A stretch of 64,000 nt of DNA from Planctomycetota bacterium (GTDB lineage Bacteria > Planctomycetota > MHYJ01 > JACQXL01). The DNA lies in assembly GCA_016235865.1 (NCBI GenBank), contig JACRIK010000003.1, forward strand, positions 372,001 to 436,000. Reading direction: 5' to 3'. The notes below the pieces were generated by a model, which did no database searches, was not told the origin of the DNA, and saw nothing but the letters and a program-made list of their open reading frames with translations. Shown here one piece after another: positions 9,444 to 17,624 of this stretch. The translations under genes and the position numbers were made by a program. The first letter of the stretch is position 1; each line of letters begins with the position of its first letter.

Positions 9444-10040
9444 TTAATACTGCCAGCCGGTTACATCATCTCCGGTTCCCTCTATGCCATCCTTGCCATC
9501 TGACCAGAGGTCATATGAACCGGGATTATAACTGCCCGGATAACGGTAGTGATACGGCCGGCCCCAAGGGTCGTTAGGAATTTTATCCAGATACTTCTGC
9601 CCCTGGTCATTACTTATTAATATCTGAAGTCCCTGTTCGGCTGACGGATAGTCGCCACAATCCATCCTGTATTGCTCTAATGACGTGCTGATGTTTCTTA
9701 TCTGAGCTTTAGCCATGGACTCGTTGGCAACATCTCTTCCATGGATGATATTCGGAATGGCGATTGCCGTAATTATTGCGAGAATCGGCATCACAATAAT
9801 CGCCAGTCCACCCAGAATCAGCCCGGCGATGGCCTTACCCTTACCCTTTAGAGCCCCGGCGCCTTTCTTGATATTGACCAGTCCGATAATACCCAGGATT
9901 ATGGCCGGAATCGCCGGTAAACAAAGAAGCATTCCGGCTATCCCGCATATTAGGCTCCAGAGCGCGGCGCAACTAGTCCTGGGTGCATTGGTTGTCCCCG
10001 GTTCCGCGCATCCGCATCCACATTGATTTTGTTCTGGCAT
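9444..10040 (-). CDS. DUF4190-type membrane segment fused to a GspG-like pseudopilin C-terminal domain
   Basis: A 198-aa protein. Residues 1-25 are Cys-rich (CGCGCAEPG), and residues 25-85 hold two hydrophobic segments separated by a short Lys/Gly-rich loop (NIKKGAGALKGKGKAIAG), the DUF4190 pattern. A third hydrophobic stretch, LAIITAIAIPNIIHGRDVANES, continues into AKAQIRNISTSLEQYRMDCGDYPSAEQGL and IPNDPWGRPYHYRYPG...WSDGKDGIEGTGDD, the C-terminal domain of type II secretion major pseudopilin GspG. The third hydrophobic stretch plays the part of the pilin helix but lacks the usual prepilin peptidase GF(T/S)LxE site, so it may not be processed as a pilin. A strong ribosome site (AAAGGAG) precedes the ATG. 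A GspE/PilB ATPase is encoded at 28198, but no other secretion genes are in the window. Confidence 0.85.
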   Translation of the reverse strand: MPEQNQCGCGCAEPGTTNAPRTSCAALWSLICGIAGMLLCLPAIPAIILGIIGLVNIKKGAGALKGKGKAIAGLILGGLAIIVMPILAIITAIAIPNIIHGRDVANESMAKAQIRNISTSLEQYRMDCGDYPSAEQGLQILISNDQGQKYLDKIPNDPWGRPYHYRYPGSYNPGSYDLWSDGKDGIEGTGDDVTGWQY

Positions 10041-10067
10041 ATATCAACTCCTTTCATGAAGTCTTAT

Positions 10068-10102
10068 GTTAAGATTATACCTATTACCCATAGGCAAGTC
10101 AA
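10068..10102 (-). promoter_or_regulatory. Sigma-70-type promoter of the DUF4190-GspG gene
   Basis: Minus strand: TTGACT (10102-10097), 17-nt spacer, TATAAT (10079-10074); then about 33 nt to the ATG with a ribosome site. Confidence 0.75.
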
Positions 10103-10132
10103 TGATTATATAAAACTTATCCTATTTTTCCC

Positions 10133-10170
10133 TTGCCTATCCGTCTGTTTTATGCTATACTCCTTGGCCT
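10133..10170 (+). promoter_or_regulatory. Promoter of the IscS-like gene, probably giving a leaderless mRNA
   Basis: TTGCCT (10133-10138), 17-nt spacer, TATACT (10156-10161), then only nine nt to the ATG at 10171. There is no ribosome site. It is divergent from the promoter at 10068-10102. Confidence 0.65.
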
Positions 10171-11490
10171 ATGAAACAAATATACCTGGATAATCATTCG
10201 GGTACCAGAACGGATGAACGGGTGCTCAACGCGATGCTGCCGTATCTCAGGGATTCCTACGGCAATGCCCAGAGCATGCATTCGCTGGGCAACCAGTCAA
10301 AGGAAGCACTCGAGGTAGCGCGCCATCAGACGGCTGACCTAATCAATGCCAATGACGACGAGATCTATTTCACCTCCGGCGGGTCTGAATCCAATAACCT
10401 GGCCATCAAAGGCGTGGCCGAGGCGTATGCCTCCAAAGGCAAACATATCGTGGCTTCAGCCATTGAACATTTTTCGGTGCTATATTCAGCCAAACGGCTG
10501 GAGCAGGCCGGATTTCAGGTGACCTTACTGCCGGTTGATAAACACGGAACTATCTCGGTTGATGACCTGAAACAGGCTATCCGAAAGGACACGGTGTTGG
10601 TTTCCATCCAGCAGGCCAATCCGGAAATCGGGACTATCCAGCCCATAGAGGAATTGGCCCGCATCGCCAAGGCCAAAGGGGTACTGTTTCATACGGATGC
10701 CGTGGCAACCGTGGGCACGATTCCGGTGGACGTGAAAAAGCTGGGGGTTGATTTACTGACCCTGGCCGGCTCGCAGTTTTACGGCCCCAAAGGCGCGGCG
10801 GCTCTTTATATCAAAAAGGGCGTCCGGGTGATTCCCCAGATTGACGGCGGCATCCAGGAAAACGGTCGTCGGGCCGGCACGGAAAACGTCCCGTCTATCG
10901 TCGGCCTGGGCAAGGCGTCTGAAATCGCCAAGGCCGAGATGGTCGATAATAACCGGAAACTTATTACCCTGCGGGACAGGTTGATTTCCGCCCTTTCCCC
11001 AATGGAATCGGGGAATGGTCGGGAGCATCCCGACCCGTACGGGCAGGAAGCGCACCGGGAGACACTGCCCGGCAAGATGGATTATATTTATCTCAACGGG
11101 CATCCGGTTAATCGCCTGCCTAATAATATCAATTTCTCGGTGGAGTTTATCGAGGGCGAGGCCATGCTGCTCTTCCTGGATGGCGCGGGGATTTATATTT
11201 CCAGCGGCTCGTCCTGCGCCTCCAAGGCGCTCAAGATGTCACACGTGCTGTCCGCCCTAAAGGTGGATTCGGCCGTGGCCCAGGGCTCGGTCCTAATGAC
11301 CCTGTCCAAATATAACAGCACTGAAGACGTTGATTATATCCTGGCGGAATTTCCGCCTATAATAAAGAAGTTGCGCGATATGTCGCCGCTCTATGCCCAC
11401 TTTAAGAAAACCGGCCAGCGCCAGGCCGCCGGCCCGGGCACTGATTACGCCCACGCGCATGAACATGACCATGACACCTGTGAGACATAA
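10171..11490 (+). CDS. IscS/NifS-like protein lacking the PLP lysine and the substrate arginine, with His-rich tail
   Basis: A 439-aa class V aminotransferase-fold protein of the IscS type. Aligned with E. coli IscS from memory, spacing is exact: His100 (AIEH) = His104, Asp176 (HTDA) = Asp180, Cys349 (SSGSSC) = catalytic Cys328. The PLP Schiff-base lysine is replaced by Gln202 (AGSQFYGPKG where the family has S-x-H-K), the PLP-contacting Gln183 is Ala179, and the substrate Arg of the GS-I-R-F-S motif is Leu375. GRRAGTEN is kept. It therefore should not work as an ordinary cysteine desulfurase; a persulfide carrier or scaffold role is plausible. Archaeoglobus IscS is a remembered case of a lost PLP lysine. 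A palindromic repeat adds about 25 in-frame residues (272-296). The tail HAHEHDHDTCET looks metal-binding. DsrE2-like and TusA genes follow directly. Confidence 0.9.
   Translation: MKQIYLDNHSGTRTDERVLNAMLPYLRDSYGNAQSMHSLGNQSKEALEVARHQTADLINANDDEIYFTSGGSESNNLAIKGVAEAYASKGKHIVASAIEHFSVLYSAKRLEQAGFQVTLLPVDKHGTISVDDLKQAIRKDTVLVSIQQANPEIGTIQPIEELARIAKAKGVLFHTDAVATVGTIPVDVKKLGVDLLTLAGSQFYGPKGAAALYIKKGVRVIPQIDGGIQENGRRAGTENVPSIVGLGKASEIAKAEMVDNNRKLITLRDRLISALSPMESGNGREHPDPYGQEAHRETLPGKMDYIYLNGHPVNRLPNNINFSVEFIEGEAMLLFLDGAGIYISSGSSCASKALKMSHVLSALKVDSAVAQGSVLMTLSKYNSTEDVDYILAEFPPIIKKLRDMSPLYAHFKKTGQRQAAGPGTDYAHAHEHDHDTCET
11023..11055. repeat. Palindromic dispersed repeat inside the IscS-like gene
   Basis: 33 nt, 30 of them identical to the intergenic copy at 20956-20988 (core CCCGACCCGTACGGGC). 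It is preceded by the hairpin GGTCGGGA-GCA-TCCCGACC (11018-11036). The insertion keeps the reading frame. Confidence 0.8.
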
Positions 11491-11961
11491 ATGAAAGACA
11501 AAATGACCATCATTCTGTTCTCAGGCGAACTGGACAAGGCCATTGCGGCTTTTACACTGGCCACTACGGCCGCCTTAAGCGGCATGGAAGTGACTATCTT
11601 CTTCACCTTCTGGGGATTAAACGTCTTAAAAAAGACCACTTACACCGTCACCGGCTCGCAGAATATTCTCCAGAAGATGTTCAACCTGATGAGTCCGGCC
11701 ACACTGCCTATCAGCAAACTTAATATGTTCGGTCTCGGGCCCTGGATGATGCGCCGGCTGATGAGAAAGTCAAAAATGGCCTCATTAGAAGATATGATGA
11801 AACTGGCCCGGGAACTAAAAATAAAATATATTGCCTGCACCACCAGTTGCGGCGTCCTGGGATTAGGCCCGGAGCATCTGGTGGGCGAGGTGGATGAATT
11901 TGCCGGCGCAGCCACCTATCTGGCCGAGGCCCGGGAATCAAATATTAATCTATTTATTTAG
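11491..11961 (+). CDS. DsrE2-like (DsrE/DsrF/DsrH family) sulfur-carrier protein
   Basis: A 156-aa protein starting immediately after the stop of the IscS-like gene, so translation is probably coupled. It begins MTIILFSGELDKAIAAFTLATTAALSG, the DsrE-fold Rossmann-like first strand and helix, continues with EVTIFFTFWGLNVL, and has KYIACTTSCGVLGL in the second half. The two Cys of that motif are the likely persulfide-carrying positions of the DsrE2 (DrsE_2) subgroup. The middle hydrophobic/Met-rich region (FNLMSPATLPISKLNMFGLG) is typical for this subgroup. Its place between an IscS-like protein and TusA suggests intracellular sulfane-sulfur relay. No Dsr, Hdr or Sox enzymes are in view, so the acceptor is unknown. 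Confidence 0.85.
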   Translation: MKDKMTIILFSGELDKAIAAFTLATTAALSGMEVTIFFTFWGLNVLKKTTYTVTGSQNILQKMFNLMSPATLPISKLNMFGLGPWMMRRLMRKSKMASLEDMMKLARELKIKYIACTTSCGVLGLGPEHLVGEVDEFAGAATYLAEARESNINLFI

Positions 11962-12005
11962 TGACAAGTTTCACAAACTATGCTTAAATAAACGGGAATG
12001 TAAAT

Positions 12006-12233
12006 ATGCACCTGGATAAGACACTGGATTGCATCGGGCTGTTTTGTCCGATGCCCATAGCCAAGACCAAGCAGGAACTGGACAAAATGAATCCGGGCCA
12101 GACGCTGGAAATCCTGGCTGATGACCCGGGCTTTGAGAAAGATTTACCGGCCTGGTGCCGGATGACAGGGGAAAAGCTTGTGGCATTAGAAAAGGAGGGG
12201 AATATTTTTAAGGGGTATGTAACAAAAAAGTAG
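12006..12233 (+). CDS. tusA: TusA/SirA-family sulfur carrier
   Basis: A 75-aa protein with the full TusA signature: LDCIGLFCPMPIAKTKQELDK, whose CPMP cysteine carries the persulfide, followed by MNPGQTLEILADDPGFEKDLPAWCRMTGEKLV. A second Cys (AWCRMTG) is at the position common in this family. TusA relays sulfur from a desulfurase to acceptors in tRNA thiolation, Moco synthesis or dissimilatory sulfur pathways. Here it follows DsrE2 by 44 nt and precedes the acetyl-CoA synthetase by 15 nt. The symbol is given at family level; which acceptor it serves cannot be read from the sequence. Confidence 0.9.
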   Translation: MHLDKTLDCIGLFCPMPIAKTKQELDKMNPGQTLEILADDPGFEKDLPAWCRMTGEKLVALEKEGNIFKGYVTKK

Positions 12234-12248
12234 AAAGGAAAGCAGCAT

Positions 12249-14567
12249 ATGTTGTTCGCGCTAATGGGTAAGTATGACCCTTTGAAAATAACGGAAATCC
12301 ATGCGAAGGAGAACGAGGTCTTTGATAACCCCCCAATGGGTTTAAAAGTGCTCGGCCGTTATTCCATGGTAGGACGCCGCGGCGGATTCATAGACATTGT
12401 CGAAGCCGAAAACGCTGACCAGTTGGCGGCTATAACTTTGAGGTTCGTAGGTCTGGTGGAGTTTGAGATTGTGCCGTTGATAGACACGATCGGCGGCCGG
12501 GCCCGCAAGCTTATCTCAGAATTCCACGGCGAAATCGCCCCGATGCACGGGCCGATGCCCGAATTAGAACTAATCTCGGCGGCCGAGGCGCCGGCCATTA
12601 GTTCGGTAATGCAGGAGAAACGAAAATTCAACCCGCCCAAAGAGGTTTCCGAAAAGGCATATATCAAGAACCTCAAGCAATACAAGGAGCTCTATAAGCA
12701 GTCCATTGACGACCCGGAGACATTCTGGTCCGAGCGCGCCTCGGAACTGCACTGGTTTAAGAAATGGAATAAAGTCCGGGACAGCAACTTCGCCAAGGCC
12801 CAGATAAAATGGTTCACCGGCGGTAAGACCAACGTATCCTACAACTGCCTGGACCGGCATATGGAAACCAGCCGCAAGAACAAGACCGCCATCATCTGGG
12901 AAGGCGAAAACGGCGAAACCAGGAACTACAGTTACCAGCAGTTATTCCACGAGACCTGCAGGTTTGCCAACGTCCTGAAAAGAATGGGCGTGAAAAAGGG
13001 CGACCGGGTTACTATCTATATGCCGATGATACCGGAACTAACCATTGCCATGCTGGCCTGCGCCAGAATCGGCGCCATCCACAGCGTGGTCTTCGGCGGT
13101 TTTAGCGCCGAATCCTTAATCGACCGCATCAATGACTGCGGCTCAAAGTATATCCTCACCTCGGACGGCGGTTTTCGCGGCGGCAAGACCATCGCTATTA
13201 AAGCCAATGCGGACAAGGCCATGGAAAAAACCCCGACCGTGGAAAAAGTTATCGTGGTCAAGCATGCCAACGTTACGGTCGATATGCGCCCGCAACGGGA
13301 TTTGTGGTGGCATGAATTGATGGCGGATAAAACTATCACGGAATGCTGCCCGGCCGAAGAGATGGATTCGGAAGACCCGCTTTTCATCCTCTACACCTCC
13401 GGCTCGACCGGCAAGCCCAAGGGCGTGATGCACACCACCGGCGGTTATATGGTTTATACCTATCTGACCTTCAAATGGATATTCGACTGCCACGATGATG
13501 ATATCTTCTGGTGCACGGCCGACATCGGCTGGGTGACCGGGCACAGTTACATCGTTTACGGTCCGCTGGCCGCCGGCGCCACCGAAGTGATGTTTGAAGG
13601 CATCCCAACCTACCCGCAGCCGGACCGGTTCTGGGAAGTGGTGGATAAGCACAAGGTAAATATATTCTATACGGCCCCGACCGCCATCCGCGCCCTGATG
13701 AGCTTCGGCGAGGAGTGGGTCAAGAAGCATAGCCTGTCGTCCTTGAGAATCCTGGGCAGCGTAGGCGAGCCGATTAATCCCGAGGCCTGGATATGGTATT
13801 ACAAAAACGTGGGCCGGGAACGTTGCCCGATAGTTGATACCTGGTGGCAGACTGAGACCGGCGGCATCCTGATTACCCCGCTTCCGGGCGCGATTCCGAC
13901 CAAGCCCGGTTCTGCCTCGATGCCGTTCTTCGGCGTGGTGCCTGAGATATTTAATACCGAAGGCAAACCGGTAAATCCTGGCGACGGCGGATACCTGGTC
14001 ATCAAACAGGATTGGCCCGGAATGATGAGGGGCGTCTATGGCGACCAGAAACGGTTCTTTGATACCTATTTCACTCATTTCCCCGGCGTCTATTTCACCG
14101 GCGACGGCGCCCGGGTCGACGAAGAAGGATTCTACTGGCTGATGGGCCGGGTGGATGACGTGATTAATGTCTCCGGACACCGCATCGGCACCGCCGAGGT
14201 GGAAAGCGCGCTGGTCGCCCATCCCAAGGTGGCCGAGTCAGCCGTGGTCGGATTCCCGCATAACATTAAGGGCCAGGGCATCTATGCCTATGTCTTCCTT
14301 AAAGGCGGCATCACCGGCACCAAGGATACCAAGAAAGAATTATCTGACCACATTAACAAGTTAATCGGTCCGATTGCCAAACCGGACGTAATCCAGTTTG
14401 TGGCCGGACTACCCAAAACCAGGAGCGGTAAGATTATGAGGCGCATCCTGCGCAAGGTGGCCGAGGGCGATACCAGCAATCTGGGCGATATCACCACACT
14501 GGCCGACCCGAGCGTGGTAGAACAGATAGTTATCGGCGCTAAACAGGAAACACGGGCGCAAAAGTAG
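12249..14567 (+). CDS. acs: Acetyl-CoA synthetase (AMP-forming) with N-terminal DUF3303 domain
   Basis: A 772-aa protein. Residues 1-about 95 are a DUF3303-type ferredoxin-like domain ([13 protein letters not shown]..., [37 protein letters not shown]). A linker leads to a complete acetyl-CoA synthetase from about residue 140. Key sites: phosphate loop [11 protein letters not shown] at 382-392, [11 protein letters not shown] with the acetate-pocket Trp, [30 protein letters not shown], and the C-terminal RSGKIMRR with the catalytic and acetylatable Lys728. It activates acetate to acetyl-CoA via acetyl-AMP, or with reversible use may work outward. Ordinary Acs is about 650 aa, so the N-terminal fusion explains the extra length. 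A ribosome site (AGAAAGGAAAG) precedes the ATG. The next gene, an OFA-family transporter, may supply or export a small monocarboxylate. Confidence 0.93.
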   Translation: MLFALMGKYDPLKITEIHAKENEVFDNPPMGLKVLGRYSMVGRRGGFIDIVEAENADQLAAITLRFVGLVEFEIVPLIDTIGGRARKLISEFHGEIAPMHGPMPELELISAAEAPAISSVMQEKRKFNPPKEVSEKAYIKNLKQYKELYKQSIDDPETFWSERASELHWFKKWNKVRDSNFAKAQIKWFTGGKTNVSYNCLDRHMETSRKNKTAIIWEGENGETRNYSYQQLFHETCRFANVLKRMGVKKGDRVTIYMPMIPELTIAMLACARIGAIHSVVFGGFSAESLIDRINDCGSKYILTSDGGFRGGKTIAIKANADKAMEKTPTVEKVIVVKHANVTVDMRPQRDLWWHELMADKTITECCPAEEMDSEDPLFILYTSGSTGKPKGVMHTTGGYMVYTYLTFKWIFDCHDDDIFWCTADIGWVTGHSYIVYGPLAAGATEVMFEGIPTYPQPDRFWEVVDKHKVNIFYTAPTAIRALMSFGEEWVKKHSLSSLRILGSVGEPINPEAWIWYYKNVGRERCPIVDTWWQTETGGILITPLPGAIPTKPGSASMPFFGVVPEIFNTEGKPVNPGDGGYLVIKQDWPGMMRGVYGDQKRFFDTYFTHFPGVYFTGDGARVDEEGFYWLMGRVDDVINVSGHRIGTAEVESALVAHPKVAESAVVGFPHNIKGQGIYAYVFLKGGITGTKDTKKELSDHINKLIGPIAKPDVIQFVAGLPKTRSGKIMRRILRKVAEGDTSNLGDITTLADPSVVEQIVIGAKQETRAQK

Positions 14568-14593
14568 TTGGATAAGTAACCATAGTCCTGTCC

Positions 14594-14624
14594 CCCGATG
14601 ACCATCGGGGGGCAGGGCTGGTTT
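14594..14624. repeat. GC-rich palindrome between acs and the OFA transporter gene
   Basis: CTGTCCCCCGATG faces CATCGGGGGGCAG with a three-base loop. There is no T-run on either side, so it looks more like a palindromic repeat than a terminator. Confidence 0.55.
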
Positions 14625-14738
14625 CCGGGATTGACATTATCCGCCCCATTGGGGCGTTTAGTATATACGTTACCTCCAGAAACCGGTCAGCGCGTTAACG
14701 TTACACCGCTTGTCAATCCTCGATTAGAAAGAACCAAT

Positions 14739-16094
14739 ATGTCACCAACAGAACAAATCCTAATCAAGCCCTTAAATCCGGTTTCAAGTCCGACGCCTGC
14801 TCCGGGCGCGCCGCAGACAACCTCCAATAAGGGCTGGACTGTCACCCTGGCCGGCACCGGCATCAATCTGGCCCTGGGCGTGCTTTATTCCTGGAGCGTC
14901 ATCTCCAAGAAGATACCCGAGGACTGGGGCTGGAACGAAGCAGACCGAGCCCTGCCTTACACCATCGCCTGCCTGGTCTTTGCCTTTATGATGGTCCCGG
15001 CCGGCAAACTCCAGGACATCTTCGGCCCGCGCCTGGTAGCCAGTCTGGGCGGACTACTGACCGGCCTGGGATTGATACTGGCTTACCAGTTTAACTCGGT
15101 CGCCATGTATATCCTGTGCTTCGGGGTTTTAGCGGGCACCGGCATCGGATTCGGATACTCATCGGCCACGCCGCCGGCCATAAAGTGGTTTCCGCCGGCC
15201 CGAACCGGTTTGATTGCCGGAATTGTGGTGGCCGGCTTCGGCCTGGCCTCGGTCTATATCGCGCCCCTGGCCCAGTATCTTATCGGGCTCTACGGCGTGC
15301 CGGAAACTATGCTGATATTCGGCGTATCCTTCCTGGTCACCGTGGTAATTCTGGCGCAATTCCTGGTCAATCCCCCTCCGGCCGCGTCAGTTGCTCAATC
15401 CGGCCCGACCGCTCCGATGCTCACGAACCCGAAGGGACCGCGTCCAACGAACGGAGCGCCCCGCATCCCCGCAGGGCATCGGGACGCCGCCAGCAAGACC
15501 GGCGACTACCTCATCGGCCAGGTTTTAAGCACCTACCAATTCTATATCCTCTGGCTGATGTATGCCTTTAACGCCGGCGCCGGTCTGATGGTCATCGGCA
15601 AACTGGCCAAGGTCGTCTCGGTCCAAACGTATTACGAGGCCGGATTCATCCTGGTCGCCCTGCTGGCCGTGGGCAATGCCGGAGGCCGCATCCTAGCCGG
15701 CATACTCTCGGACAAACTGGGCCGAATCAGGACCCTTCAGCTATTCACCCTGTTCCAGGCCGTGCTGATGTTCCTGATGCCGTTCGTGGACAGCGCCTTG
15801 GTCCTGGTCTTCTTCTCCATCTTTATCGGAATGAATTACGGTTCCAATTTATCGGTCTTCCCGTCCATTACCAAGGACTTCTTCGGCCTGAAGAATTTCG
15901 GAGTCAATTACGGGCTGGTCTTTACGGCCTGGGGCGTGGGTTCTCTGCTGGCCCTGGTCTCGGGTATAGTTTATGTGCGAACAGGCAGTTTCCAACTGGC
16001 CTTCTTCCTGTCCGGCGCATTGCTGATAGTCAGTATCATCCTGTCCTTTACCGTCAAGAAACCCGTTCGGGCCATCGAACCGGCAAGAAGCTAA
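14739..16094 (+). CDS. OFA-family (oxalate/formate antiporter-type) MFS transporter
   Basis: A 451-aa, twelve-helix major facilitator. The N-terminal signature GINLALGVLYSWSVISKKIPEDWGW is typical of OFA proteins, as are GTGIGFGYSSATPPAIKWFPPARTGLIAG and NYGSNLSVFPSITKDFFGLKNFGVNYGL. Members move oxalate, formate, lactate or other small carboxylates; with acs upstream, a monocarboxylate is a fair guess. A longer reading from 14598 is possible, but its first 47 residues are translated from the palindromic intergenic sequence and have no family likeness, so I start at 14739 (MSPTEQ), though only a weak AGAAAGAA ribosome site is present. The central cytoplasmic loop (about 15400-15495) carries a GC-rich repeat-like insert (NPKGPRPTNGAPRIPAGHRD). 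Confidence 0.88.
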   Translation: MSPTEQILIKPLNPVSSPTPAPGAPQTTSNKGWTVTLAGTGINLALGVLYSWSVISKKIPEDWGWNEADRALPYTIACLVFAFMMVPAGKLQDIFGPRLVASLGGLLTGLGLILAYQFNSVAMYILCFGVLAGTGIGFGYSSATPPAIKWFPPARTGLIAGIVVAGFGLASVYIAPLAQYLIGLYGVPETMLIFGVSFLVTVVILAQFLVNPPPAASVAQSGPTAPMLTNPKGPRPTNGAPRIPAGHRDAASKTGDYLIGQVLSTYQFYILWLMYAFNAGAGLMVIGKLAKVVSVQTYYEAGFILVALLAVGNAGGRILAGILSDKLGRIRTLQLFTLFQAVLMFLMPFVDSALVLVFFSIFIGMNYGSNLSVFPSITKDFFGLKNFGVNYGLVFTAWGVGSLLALVSGIVYVRTGSFQLAFFLSGALLIVSIILSFTVKKPVRAIEPARS

Positions 16095-16099
16095 CAAAA

Positions 16100-16133
16100 T
16101 TACCCCCACACCAATTTATTGGTGTGGGGGTAA
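16100..16133. terminator. Long hairpin after the OFA transporter gene
   Basis: A perfect 16-bp inverted repeat, TTACCCCCACACCAAT (16100-16115) against 16118-16133, with two central bases. It lies six nt after the stop. The + side lacks a real T-run; in the minus direction ATTTTGTT follows. It probably ends the upstream unit. Confidence 0.65.
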
Positions 16134-16238
16134 AATAATTGACCCGATACACAATATTTTATAAATTACCCTGAATATACGCCCTGGATTATTCTATCCC
16201 GGGGCATAGAACCATTTATTATAGAAGGAGATTATATT

Positions 16239-17351
16239 ATGAAAAACAAACTATCATTGTGGATTGTCGTCGTAATCGGATTACTGGTTTCTATGGGTTG
16301 CGGAGCGAAAGTTGATGTCATCAAATTAGGCATAGCCGGTCCCTTAACCGGCGACCAGGCCAAGATGGGTACGGACGTGTTGAACGGCGCCACCCTGGCT
16401 GTTGCAGAATGGAACGCCAAGGGCGGCGTCCTAGGCAAGACAATCATCATCGTGGCCCGCGACGATATGGCCCAGGAACAGCAGGCCCAGTCGGTGGCTA
16501 AGGAACTGGCCGGCGAAGGCGTAATCGGCGTGGTCGGCCATTTCAACAGCGGATGCACCATCCCGGCTTCGGTGGTTTATCACGATTCCAATATCCCGAT
16601 GATTACCCCGTCCTCAACCAATCCTTACGTCACCGACCGTAATTTCGCCAATATCTTCCGGGTCTGCGGCCGCGATGACCAGCAGGGTAAGGTGGCGGCT
16701 GATTTCGCCGTCAATACCTTAAAGACCAAACGGGTAGCCATCCTGCACGACAAGACCCAATACGGCCAGGGCCTGGCCGACGAATTCAAGAAGGCGCTCG
16801 GGGCCAATGCCGAAACCGTTTACTACGGCGGATTTCCCAAAGAGGAACTCAACTTCAAACCTATTATCAGCGCGGTCAAGGAAACCAATCCCGACCTATG
16901 GTTCTTCGGCGGCATCTATAACCAGGCCGGCCCGATGGTGGTCCAGGCGCGCGAAGCCGGACTGACCGCCGTGTTTATGAGCGGCGATGGCGTGATTGAC
17001 CCGGTCTTCCTTAAGGTGGCCGGCGCGTCAGCCGAGGGCTCTTACCTAACCTTCTCCCGCGACCCGAAAGACGTCCCGACTGCCCAGGCCTTCCTGGATA
17101 AATACCATAAGCAATACGGCGAACACGGTCCTTATTCCATCTACGCCTATGATGCGGCTAATATTATTCTGTCCGCCATTCAGGCCGCCGGCACCACCGA
17201 CGGAACCAAGGTGTCCGAACAGATTCGGAAGACCGTCTATGACGGCTCTATCGGCAAGGTCCAGTTTGACGCCAAAGGCGACCTAGCCAGCTCATACTAT
17301 ATTATATGGGTGGTCAAGGACGGCAAGTTTGTGCCATACGAGAATAAATAA
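16239..17351 (+). CDS. livK: Branched-chain amino acid ABC transporter, substrate-binding lipoprotein
   Basis: A 370-aa periplasmic-binding-protein type I protein. The first 20 residues form a lipoprotein signal ending LVSMGC, with Cys21 the likely lipidated residue. The mature domain has IKLGIAGPLTGDQAKMGTDVLNGATLAVAEWN, VGVVGHFNSGCTIPASVVYHDSNIPMITPSSTNP, and AILHDKTQYGQGLADEFKKAL, all diagnostic of LivJ/LivK and related Leu/Ile/Val or amide/urea binding proteins. Substrate identity cannot be fixed from sequence. The GAAGGAGA ribosome site is optimal. It leads a Liv cluster (16239-22351); unusually wide spacers filled with repeats separate the subunits, so it may be made in excess over the permease, as is usual. 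Confidence 0.93.
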   Translation: MKNKLSLWIVVVIGLLVSMGCGAKVDVIKLGIAGPLTGDQAKMGTDVLNGATLAVAEWNAKGGVLGKTIIIVARDDMAQEQQAQSVAKELAGEGVIGVVGHFNSGCTIPASVVYHDSNIPMITPSSTNPYVTDRNFANIFRVCGRDDQQGKVAADFAVNTLKTKRVAILHDKTQYGQGLADEFKKALGANAETVYYGGFPKEELNFKPIISAVKETNPDLWFFGGIYNQAGPMVVQAREAGLTAVFMSGDGVIDPVFLKVAGASAEGSYLTFSRDPKDVPTAQAFLDKYHKQYGEHGPYSIYAYDAANIILSAIQAAGTTDGTKVSEQIRKTVYDGSIGKVQFDAKGDLASSYYIIWVVKDGKFVPYENK

Positions 17352-17359
17352 TAAATTAA

Positions 17360-17406
17360 CCCCCTCACCCTTCCCTCTCCCCTATGGGGAGAGGCTAGGT
17401 GAGGGG
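17360..17406. repeat. Hairpin repeat, CCCCTCACC class, copy 1
   Basis: Outer CCCCTCACC / GGTGAGGGG and inner CTCTCCCC / GGGGAGAG arms. The second copy is at 18579-18627, also between liv genes. Confidence 0.85.
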
Positions 17407-17450
17407 AAACATTAAATTTCATACTATAACTTATCAGAGTGCCCCTAAAG

Positions 17451-17562
17451 TGTCATTGCGAGGAGCGAAGCGACGAAGCAATCTCATATTCTCCGCATAA
17501 ATAGGGATTGCCACGCTCCCGGAGTTTACCCCGTCGTATGACGGGGGTCGCTCGCAATGACA
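17451..17562. mobile_element. MITE-like dispersed element with 12-bp terminal inverted repeats
   Basis: It begins TGTCATTGCGAG and ends CTCGCAATGACA (perfect inverted ends, 112 bp). Internal text includes GAGCGAAGCGACGAAGCAAT and GGGATTGCCACGCTCCC. This type of element is common across many environmental bacterial genomes. No coding capacity. Confidence 0.8.
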
Positions 17563-17624
17563 GAGTGGTGCTTTTTAGACACCCTGTTATAGCGAGAATC
17601 CAGACGACCAGCTAACTGACCAAT

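Noticed and set aside
10171-11490. Pseudogene status of the IscS-like gene
   Set aside because: The frame is intact, the catalytic Cys loop is kept and two sulfur-carrier genes follow directly; a changed function fits better than decay.
13143-14222. 359-codon open frame opposite acs
   Set aside because: It is an antisense shadow of the strongly conserved acetyl-CoA synthetase gene, with no recognisable protein motif.
14598-14738. N-terminal extension of the OFA transporter
   Set aside because: It is translated from palindromic intergenic sequence and has no family likeness.
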